A program made the position numbers and the translations under genes. A DNA stretch of 11,958 bases from an uncultured Aliterella sp. GTDB taxonomy: Bacteria; Cyanobacteriota; Cyanobacteriia; Cyanobacteriales; Chroococcidiopsidaceae. A model generated the notes under the pieces. The model was not told the DNA's origin. It made no database searches and saw nothing but the letters and a program-made list of their open reading frames with translations. The stretch lies in contig CAJQOK010000277.1 of NCBI GenBank assembly GCA_905479905.1, forward strand, positions 1 through 11,958, given 5' to 3'. Below, in pieces: positions 7,515 to 11,958 of the stretch. The number at the start of each line of letters is the position of its first letter. Position 1 is the stretch's first letter.

Positions 7515-8230
7515 TGGTAGCAATGTTAGTCAGTGGTATTACCGTGCAAGTGGTACGGAAGCCTATTAAAAACCTGCATCTGTCTGTCTATCCCCCCGAT
7601 GGTCACGTCCGTGTAGCCGTACCTAAGCTTTTATCCGATGACAACGTGCGCTTGGCGGTGATTTCTCGCTTAAGTTGGATTAAAAAACAACAAGCCAATT
7701 TTCAATCTCAACCTCGCCAATCGGCGCGGGAAATGGTTACGGGAGAAACTCATTATGTTTTTGGCAAGCGTTACCGCCTAGAAGTAATTGAGCGCCGAGG
7801 ATGTCATGAAGTTGCGATCGCTAACAACACTACTCTCCAGCTTTCTGTCAGTCCTGGCACTTCCACCCTAAATCGAGCATTAGTATTGAACCAATGGTAT
7901 CGTAACCAGCTAAAAGCTCAAATTCCAGCCTTGCTAAATCACTGGCAATTAACAATTGGGAAAGAAGTGCAAGACTGGGGGATTAAAAAAATGAAAACAA
8001 AGTGGGGAAGTTGCAATATTACTAAGCAACGCATCTGGCTAAATTTGGAACTTGCTAAAAAACCGCTCGAATGTCTGGAATACGTTATAGTCCATGAACT
8101 TGTACATCTTTATGAGCGCTATCATAACAAGCGCTTTAAGACTTATATGGACAGATATTTACCGCAATGGCATCGCTGCCGCGATATCCTTAATCGGGAA
8201 CCACTAGGCGATGAAAATTGGTTTTGTTAG
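7514..8230 (+). CDS. YgjP/DUF45-type zinc metallopeptidase
   Basis: This 238-residue protein belongs to the YgjP/WSS1/SprT-like group. The zinc site HELVH is at residues 194-198 (in 'YVIVHELVHLYERYHNKRF'), with H204 as the likely third ligand. It is preceded by the family signature 'KMKTKWGSCN' and 'IWLNLELAKKPLECLEYV'. The N-terminal beta-rich part 'VQVVRKPIKNLHLSVYPPDG' is also typical. Genes of this family are often found directly after hsdR in type I loci; their role there is unsettled, perhaps turnover of the restriction enzyme or DNA-bound proteins. The ATG shares its A with the hsdR stop (TAATG), so it is translationally coupled. It is the last gene of the + strand block. No signal peptide is seen, so it is cytoplasmic. 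Confidence 0.9.
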   Translation: MVAMLVSGITVQVVRKPIKNLHLSVYPPDGHVRVAVPKLLSDDNVRLAVISRLSWIKKQQANFQSQPRQSAREMVTGETHYVFGKRYRLEVIERRGCHEVAIANNTTLQLSVSPGTSTLNRALVLNQWYRNQLKAQIPALLNHWQLTIGKEVQDWGIKKMKTKWGSCNITKQRIWLNLELAKKPLECLEYVIVHELVHLYERYHNKRFKTYMDRYLPQWHRCRDILNREPLGDENWFC

Positions 8231-8314
8231 GTTCAAAAGCGTGACGCACAGCAAAACACAAAATGGTAATGATAAACCATTCAATTACTTCTACTTTTGT
8301 ATGATCGCATTTCT

Positions 8315-8506
8315 CTAATTCCCCCAAGCAATCCACTCTAGCCCTGCCTTGAGCGCGGCTTCAGCACTGTAGTAAATCTTGCTCTCTCCAAATATTGCTC
8401 CATCAGGGCTAATCAACCGGAACTGCCAGCAGTGAGCTTCGGTGTAGAAAACCATTAAGGTAGCACCGTCAATCCCGATAACGTGATGTACTATGGTTTA
8501 GCTCAT
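8315..8506 (-). pseudogene. Small cyanobacterial protein gene with TAA at codon 3
   Basis: On the minus strand, ATG at 8506-8504 is followed by AGC and then TAA (8500-8498). The same frame then stays open to TAG at 8317-8315, reading T-I-V-H-H-V-I-G-I-D-G-A-T-L, then MVFYTEAHCWQFRLISPDGA, then IFGESKIYYSAEAALKAGLE and WIAWGN. The composition is clearly protein-like; I know no named family (loosely DUF1508-like, weak). A C-to-T change of CAA to TAA at codon 3 would explain it. As it stands, only the internal ATG at 8455 could start a 46-residue product, without a ribosome-binding site. Around it, 8231-8314 and 8507-8567 show no other gene. Confidence 0.5.
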
Positions 8507-8567
8507 TTCCTCATACAAATTACTTGATAATAATCAATTCCTAGAGTATTGCTCAGGTTAAAGTTAG

Positions 8568-8594
8568 GGGAGCATCTCACCTTTGTAATAAGTA
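8568..8594 (+). repeat. Left terminal inverted repeat
   Basis: This is the left arm of the 27-bp inverted repeat, starting GGGAGCATCTCAC; it pairs with 8726-8752. Confidence 0.75.
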
Positions 8595-8725
8595 TTTTTA
8601 CTCATTATAATAAATCTTACATATCAGGGCGAGTGGCAACAATAGGGTTTTCAAATTGAGATTACAAAGCTAGATTTGTTTCCGACTAATACCTGAAAAA
8701 GCTTAATTTTGCGTTTTGGTATTTG

Positions 8726-8752
8726 TACTCATTGCAAAAGTGAGATGCTCCC
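8726..8752 (-). repeat. Right terminal inverted repeat
   Basis: This is the right arm of the 27-bp inverted repeat, ending GTGAGATGCTCCC on the + strand; it pairs with 8568-8594. Confidence 0.75.
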
Positions 8753-8815
8753 GTATTCAAGTCGTATATTTAGCTGTTTTGTCCCTAAGTCTCTCATTAC
8801 TGTGTTGGTCTGTTA

Positions 8816-9139
8816 TTAACGATGTGGATTGAACAAGATCACGATTGTTCCCACTAGAGAGAATGTAACGCCAATCAAATCCCACTTATCCGGCTTGACA
8901 CCTTCAGCTAGCCATAACCAGAACAGGGATGAAAGGATATAAAATCCACCGTATGCAGCGTATGCCCTGCCAGCGTTTGAGGCATCTACTTTAGTTAGAG
9001 CAAAAGCGAAGATAATTAGGGCTAAGATACCTGGGATAATCCAAAATATGCTTTTGTCAAGTCTCAACCACGCCCAAAAAGCGTAGCATCCAGAGATTTC
9101 TCCCAGGGCAGCAAGTAAGAAGAAGAAAAACGTCTGCAT
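8816..9139 (-). CDS. ynfA: YnfA family (UPF0060) small membrane protein
   Basis: The 107-residue product from ATG 9139 matches the YnfA family in length (about 108) and motifs: '[19 protein letters not shown]' with the membrane glutamate at residue 14, and '[20 protein letters not shown]'. There are four hydrophobic segments, at about residues 3-22, 31-50, 59-80 and 88-104, in the small multidrug resistance/DMT-like fold. E. coli-type YnfA proteins are proposed small cation or drug exporters; the substrate here is unknown. The frame can be extended upstream to 9202, but that would add 21 polar residues absent from the family, so 9139 is preferred. No clear Shine-Dalgarno is seen. It lies between two decayed genes and is not part of the arsenic operon by spacing, although it is on the same strand. 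Confidence 0.9.
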   Translation of the reverse strand: MQTFFFFLLAALGEISGCYAFWAWLRLDKSIFWIIPGILALIIFAFALTKVDASNAGRAYAAYGGFYILSSLFWLWLAEGVKPDKWDLIGVTFSLVGTIVILFNPHR

Positions 9140-9211
9140 ATTTAGCTTGATGTTTAAAGCGAATAGTTTAACACTATGGAGAGTCGTAGCATTAGGTAAC
9201 ACAAATTTTTT

Positions 9212-9254
9212 GTCTTAGAAGACCCCTTAAATGTACTCGCTTAACTGAAGTTAA
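9212..9254. promoter_or_regulatory. Pair of short palindromes upstream of ynfA
   Basis: GTCTT-AG-AAGAC (9212-9223) and TTAACT-GA-AGTTAA (9241-9254) are perfect short palindromes between the ynfA start and the decayed gene to its right. The heptamer GTCTTAG also recurs at 9256-9262. They could be operators for ynfA or remnants of a terminator. The rest of 9140-9258 shows nothing else. Confidence 0.2.
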
Positions 9255-9258
9255 AGTC

Positions 9259-9489
9259 TTAGCTCTTGCGTTTTAAACAAGGACGACGCAACTCTAAAAA
9301 AGCTATTGCTTCATGTGAAAGAAAACTGATCTGAGGTACATCACCAACTATCAGTAACCATCTATCCCCTCCCAACTGCAACTTCCATCTTTCATTTTTC
9401 TGTTGAGGTAAAATTTGCCAAGTTCCAGCAGACTCACAGTTACAGACAAATCCTTAAGCACTAGCTTGACTTAACACACTCTCAGTCAT
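9259..9489 (-). pseudogene. Conserved-looking small cyanobacterial gene with TAA at codon 12
   Basis: From ATG at 9489-9487 the minus strand reads MTESVLSQASA, then TAA (9456-9454), then GFVCNCESAGTWQILPQQ, KNERWKLQLGGDRWLLIVGD, VPQISFLSHEAIAFLELRR and PCLKRKS to TAA at 9261-9259. This is 76 codons with one nonsense codon and otherwise strong coding texture. A single C-to-T change (CAA to TAA) accounts for it. The protein resembles small uncharacterised cyanobacterial proteins of about 70-80 residues with W-rich beta strands and a final helix; no function is known to me. No in-frame ATG lies after the stop before the conserved part, so an internal restart is unlikely. Confidence 0.55.
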
Positions 9490-9528
9490 AAGCCAGGTAG
9501 TGCTTGGAACTCTTTAAAATTGTGCAGA

Positions 9529-9558
9529 ACTATAATGTTCACTTGACTCTAAGGTTAA
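9529..9558 (-). promoter_or_regulatory. Candidate sigma-70-type promoter for the decayed gene at 9259-9489
   Basis: On the minus strand TTAACC (9558-9553) and TATAGT (9534-9529) are 18 nt apart, matching the -35 and -10 consensus at 4/6 and 5/6. They lie about 40 nt before the ATG at 9489 and just after the arsH stop. Apart from this, 9490-9590 shows nothing, including no clear terminator for the arsenic operon. Confidence 0.3.
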
Positions 9559-9590
9559 AAGTAAACTCTTGAGCTAAATGGAAACTGGAA

Positions 9591-10259
9591 TCACTTCCCC
9601 CTGCCAGTATTAACTTCAAGAGCGCTGTTTGCCACGGCAATTACTTGAGCATTTGTTTTTTCTTTGCGTTCGCTGTAGCGGTCAGTCAAGTAATCAACTT
9701 GGTTTCGCAGCAATAAGGTGAATTTATAAAGTTCCTCCATCACGTCGATAATCCGATCTTTATAAGGAGAATCCTTCATCGTGCCGTCTTCATTGAACTC
9801 GTTATAAGCTTTAGCAATAGAAGACTGATTAGGAATTGTGAACATCCGCATCCAGCGTCCTAGAATTCGCAACGTATTGACGGCGTTGAAAGACTGCGAC
9901 CCCCCACTGACTTGCATCACGGCTAAGGTTCTACCTTGAGTTGGTCTGACTGCCCCTATAGTAAGGGGAATCCAATCAATCTGGTTTTTTATGATACCCG
10001 TGATATTGCCGTGCATCTCTGGGCTAGTCCACACCTGTCCTTCCGACCAAAGACTCAACTCTCTTAGCTCCTGCACCTTGGGGTGTGTATCTGGTACGCT
10101 ACCGTAAATTGGTAGTTCGCGCGGGTCAAAGAATCTTATTTCTGCGCCAAACCCAGAGATAATTCTAGCTGCTTCCTCTGCTGCTAGGCGGCTGTAGGAG
10201 CGTTCACGCAGGGAGCCGTACAAAAATAAAATTCTGGGTGGATGAGCGAAAGTAGTCAT
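9591..10259 (-). CDS. arsH: ArsH, NADPH-dependent FMN reductase of arsenic resistance
   Basis: This 222-residue flavodoxin-like protein carries the ArsH FMN-binding loop '[10 protein letters not shown]' at residues 15-24. It also has '[20 protein letters not shown]', '[20 protein letters not shown]', '[20 protein letters not shown]' and '[14 protein letters not shown]', all typical of ArsH rather than general NADPH-FMN reductases. ArsH enzymes use NADPH to reduce quinones or oxygen and can oxidise trivalent organoarsenicals; the Synechocystis enzyme has been studied as a quinone reductase. The ATG at 10259 has AAGGAA about 10-11 nt upstream. It is the last gene of the arsenic operon, 56 nt after the MIP channel gene. 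It looks complete. Confidence 0.94.
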   Translation of the reverse strand: MTTFAHPPRILFLYGSLRERSYSRLAAEEAARIISGFGAEIRFFDPRELPIYGSVPDTHPKVQELRELSLWSEGQVWTSPEMHGNITGIIKNQIDWIPLTIGAVRPTQGRTLAVMQVSGGSQSFNAVNTLRILGRWMRMFTIPNQSSIAKAYNEFNEDGTMKDSPYKDRIIDVMEELYKFTLLLRNQVDYLTDRYSERKEKTNAQVIAVANSALEVNTGRGK

Positions 10260-10315
10260 TACAAATCAATTCCTTTTAACTTAAGCGATAGGTTTTCATC
10301 CTTCAAAAGGAGCCA

Positions 10316-11029
10316 TTAACCCTTTACTTCAATATCGTGGAGCGCTTGATATAGGTCGTTGGGCGCTCCTTGCGCGTGTTTCTCACTACCCCGAATTGCC
10401 TCATAAAGCCGCGCTGCTGCCACTGCGCCCAGAATGGGACCAATGACATATATCCAGTAATTTGCTAAAGCTGCACCACCTGCAAACAGCGCGGGACCAA
10501 GCGATCGTGCAGGGTTCATCGAGCCGCCTGATACAGGCCCACCAATTAATACGTCAAAAACTACAGTTAAGCCAATTGCAAGTCCGGGTACTGCACCAGC
10601 TACACGCTTATCAGTGGCAACGGAGATAATCACTAGCATCAAAAAAAACGTGAGTACCGCTTCGATGCCCACGGCAGCAGCTACTAACCCTGAAGCTGGC
10701 GTATGCGCTCCATATCCCCTGCCAAACAAAAGTGCCACAACTGCTGCTGCCGTAATCCCGCCTAAAAACTCTGCGACCCAGTAAGGCAAGACATAACGCC
10801 AGGGGAAGCGACGCGCGATCGCAAAGCCAAGGGTAACGGCAGGGTTAAAGTGAGCAGCAGAGATATGACCAAGGGCGTAGATCATTGCTAGTACCGATAG
10901 CCCAGACACCCACGCTGCTGCCATCAAACTGCTATCGCTACTTGGAAGTGTACCCGTTGCCGATAGAGCAACGGGTGCAAACACGATCCCAAACGTCCCA
11001 ATGAACTCAGCGATATAGCGTTGCCTCAT
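10316..11029 (-). CDS. MIP-family (aquaporin/glyceroporin) channel, AqpS-like by context
   Basis: The product, about 237 residues, has both NPA boxes of major intrinsic proteins: 'SAAHFNPAVTLG' after the second membrane segment and 'SGGSMNPARSLGPALF' before the sixth. Six hydrophobic segments fit the family. The second box lacks the Asp after NPAR that typifies GlpF, so by sequence it is closer to the AqpZ/NIP side. In Sinorhizobium meliloti an ars-operon aquaglyceroporin, AqpS, lets arsenite made by ArsC leave the cell. The same role here is inferred from its position between arsC and arsH. ATG 11029 is preferred. A GTG at 11041, whose GTGA overlaps the arsC stop, would add four residues and is also possible. 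Neither start has a clear Shine-Dalgarno. Confidence 0.9.
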   Translation of the reverse strand: MRQRYIAEFIGTFGIVFAPVALSATGTLPSSDSSLMAAAWVSGLSVLAMIYALGHISAAHFNPAVTLGFAIARRFPWRYVLPYWVAEFLGGITAAAVVALLFGRGYGAHTPASGLVAAAVGIEAVLTFFLMLVIISVATDKRVAGAVPGLAIGLTVVFDVLIGGPVSGGSMNPARSLGPALFAGGAALANYWIYVIGPILGAVAAARLYEAIRGSEKHAQGAPNDLYQALHDIEVKG

Positions 11030-11037
11030 ACTATTTT

Positions 11038-11448
11038 TCACGGCTTGGGGGTATTTCCTAATTTAGTTAACAGTAATGCCACCCGCTCTTTAATTTCGTC
11101 ACGAACTCGGTAAAAGGTCTCTATTGGTTTTCCTTCTGGGTCGTCGAGTTGCCAATCCTGGAATATTTCTCGCAGCACCCACGCTTCTGGCAAATTCACC
11201 CCACAGCCGCAAAGTGAAATTACTGCATCGTAATCATCAGAATTAAAATCGCTTATAGGTTTGGAAGTTTGGTTGCTGATATCAATTCCAATTTCTGCCA
11301 TAACTTCTACAGCTTTAGGATCTACTTTACTTGCTTCTAGCCCAGAGCTTGCAACTTCGATAACTCCCGCTCCCAATGTTCTCGCAAAACCTTCCGCCAT
11401 CTGAGAACGACGAGAATTTTTTTTACACACAAACATAACTCGCTTCAT
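11038..11448 (-). CDS. arsC: Arsenate reductase ArsC, LMW-phosphatase fold, Synechocystis type
   Basis: This 136-residue enzyme reduces arsenate to arsenite. The phosphatase-like loop C8-K-K-N-S-R-R14 keeps the CX5R pattern with nucleophile Cys8. The redox pair Cys80 and Cys82 sits in 'ISLCGCGVNLP', and 'DWQLDDPEG' carries the general-acid aspartate. This cysteine layout is that of the cyanobacterial ArsC (Synechocystis), which uses glutathione/glutaredoxin although it has the thioredoxin-type fold. Residue 13, Cys in the Synechocystis protein as I recall it, is Arg here. ATG 11448 has a perfect AAGGAG 6 nt upstream (11455-11460). A longer frame from GTG 11508 exists but would add 20 residues before the usual N-terminal 'MKRVMFVC'. 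The stop abuts the channel gene. Confidence 0.95.
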   Translation of the reverse strand: MKRVMFVCKKNSRRSQMAEGFARTLGAGVIEVASSGLEASKVDPKAVEVMAEIGIDISNQTSKPISDFNSDDYDAVISLCGCGVNLPEAWVLREIFQDWQLDDPEGKPIETFYRVRDEIKERVALLLTKLGNTPKP

Positions 11449-11454
11449 TATTTT

Positions 11455-11460
11455 CTCCTT
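11455..11460 (-). promoter_or_regulatory. Strong Shine-Dalgarno fixing the arsC start
   Basis: AAGGAG on the minus strand lies 6 nt before ATG 11448. It is the best ribosome-binding site in the window and decides the start against the upstream GTG at 11508. Confidence 0.8.
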
Positions 11461-11504
11461 AAGTTTCATTGCTTGGATAAACCTTTTCACATACTTTGAG
11501 CAAC

Positions 11505-11958
11505 TCACCCTCCTGCTAACTCACGCAAAAAGGTAGTTTGGGCTACTCGCAGTTCAGCATCAGGCTTTACATCTTGAACTATCTGCATCGCCTGGTCATA
11601 AGACGCACCAGCCGCAATCAAGTAGGCAGCCAGCATCGTCCCCGTTCTACGTCTGCCGCTAGTACAATGAACGGCAACAGCATGACCAAGCTGATTTTGA
11701 GTTGAGACAAAGTTCTGTAATTCCTGAATCTGTTCTGGGCTTGGTGCAGTACCGCCTTTAGTTGGTAGCCAGAGGTAGGGAATTTTCGAGCGCTGATATA
11801 AGTCCAAGTTAGAAGGGTCATCCATAACTGATACAACTGCCCCAATACCTGCTTCTTGTAACTCGGCTATCTCCTCTACTACTGGTTTACGAACCCCTGC
11901 CAATTTAGCTGGAATTACCCACCACAGGTTTTCCTTAATTGGCTGAAGCGGTTGCTGT
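11505..11958 (-). CDS. Dual-specificity/tyrosine phosphatase-like protein (5' end outside window)
   Basis: The minus-strand frame is open through the right edge of the window, reading Q-Q-P-L-Q-P-I-K-E-N-L-W-W-V-I-P before 'AKLAGVRKPVVEE', so the TTG at 11903 is not the start. The catalytic loop is 'HCTSGRRRTGT', a CX5R signature with Cys encoded at 11666-11664. 'SVMDDPSNLD' upstream is in the position of the general-acid loop, and 'WWVIPAKLAG' resembles the N-terminal part of cyanobacterial DSP-like phosphatases. It would hydrolyse phosphotyrosine/serine or a small phosphorylated substrate by a cysteinyl-phosphate route; the real substrate is unknown. It ends 56 nt before the arsC ATG on the same strand, so it is probably the first visible gene of the arsenic operon. 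Confidence 0.88.
   Translation of the reverse strand, partial: QQPLQPIKENLWWVIPAKLAGVRKPVVEEIAELQEAGIGAVVSVMDDPSNLDLYQRSKIPYLWLPTKGGTAPSPEQIQELQNFVSTQNQLGHAVAVHCTSGRRRTGTMLAAYLIAAGASYDQAMQIVQDVKPDAELRVAQTTFLRELAGG

Larger units (their letters stand above)
8568..8752. mobile_element. MITE-like element with 27-bp terminal inverted repeats
   Basis: The left end 8568-8594 and right end 8726-8752 are inverted copies matching at 24 of 27 bases (mismatches at left 8581, 8586 and 8590). The outer 13 bases, GGGAGCATCTCAC, are perfect. The 185-bp element is AT-rich and has no coding frame of note, so it cannot encode a transposase. That is the form of a MITE or an internally deleted insertion sequence. 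I see no clean target-site duplication next to the ends. The left end also folds locally (AATAAGTA 8587-8594 with TACTCATT 8598-8605, one G-U pair). The parent family is not recognised. Confidence 0.6.

Noticed and set aside
8262..8281. Hairpin AATGGT/ACCATT after the YgjP gene as an intrinsic terminator
   Set aside because: The stem is only 6 bp and AT-rich and there is no T-run after it.
9140..9202. N-terminal extension of ynfA to 9202
   Set aside because: It adds 21 residues not found in the family, which normally has about 108 residues.
8315..9489. Reassignment of TAA to glutamine
   Set aside because: TAA ends hsdR, ynfA and the MIP channel at their expected family lengths, so it is a normal stop here.
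11449..11508. Upstream GTG start for arsC overlapping the phosphatase stop (GTGA)
   Set aside because: The overlap is tempting, but the perfect AAGGAG before ATG 11448 and the usual N-terminus of the family decide for the shorter form.
11618..11845. Second minus-strand frame overlapping the phosphatase gene
   Set aside because: The CX5R catalytic loop lies in the other frame; this one is a shadow.
1..11958. tRNA, rRNA or CRISPR array
   Set aside because: No cloverleaf-like, rRNA-like or regularly spaced direct-repeat pattern was found on either strand by eye.

Overview
The window is chromosomal DNA from a cyanobacterium. It carries seven perfect copies of the cyanobacterial octamer GCGATCGC (HIP1), far more than the roughly 0.2 expected by chance in 12 kb. 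The small proteins, the arsenate reductase type and the embedded toxin families also fit that phylum. I cannot name a species; a filamentous or Chroococcidiopsis-like cyanobacterium is a guess.

Left part (1-8230, all on +): a type I restriction-modification island. The order is: DUF3368 PIN toxin (5' end outside the window); hsdS with two target-recognition domains; a zeta-toxin-like P-loop kinase; a 58-residue putative partner; a decayed small gene; a DUF262-DUF1524 (GmrSD-like) nuclease broken by one frameshift; hsdR; and a YgjP/DUF45 metallopeptidase. Stops and starts overlap by 1-4 nt at four junctions (hsdS/zeta, zeta/partner, nuclease/hsdR, hsdR/peptidase), so most of this looks like a co-transcribed, translationally coupled unit. 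hsdM is not in the window and presumably lies upstream.

Middle part (8231-9590): a low-density, decaying stretch. It holds two small minus-strand genes, each with one in-frame TAA early in an otherwise coding-looking frame. Between them lie a 185-bp element with 27-bp terminal inverted repeats (a MITE-like remnant) and an intact YnfA/UPF0060 membrane protein.

Right part (9591-11958, all on -): an arsenic-resistance operon. Read in the transcription direction it has a dual-specificity/tyrosine phosphatase-like gene (5' end outside the window), arsC of the Synechocystis LMW-phosphatase type, a MIP-family channel and arsH. ArsC would reduce arsenate to arsenite. The MIP channel could let arsenite out, replacing a pump such as ArsB or Acr3, none of which is visible. 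ArsH is an FMN-dependent oxidoreductase of organoarsenicals or quinones.

The points most worth a second look are the defence island with toxins and a type IV-like nuclease embedded between hsdS and hsdR, the cluster of four broken genes, the MITE-like element, and the channel-based arsenic operon with a second PTP-type phosphatase.
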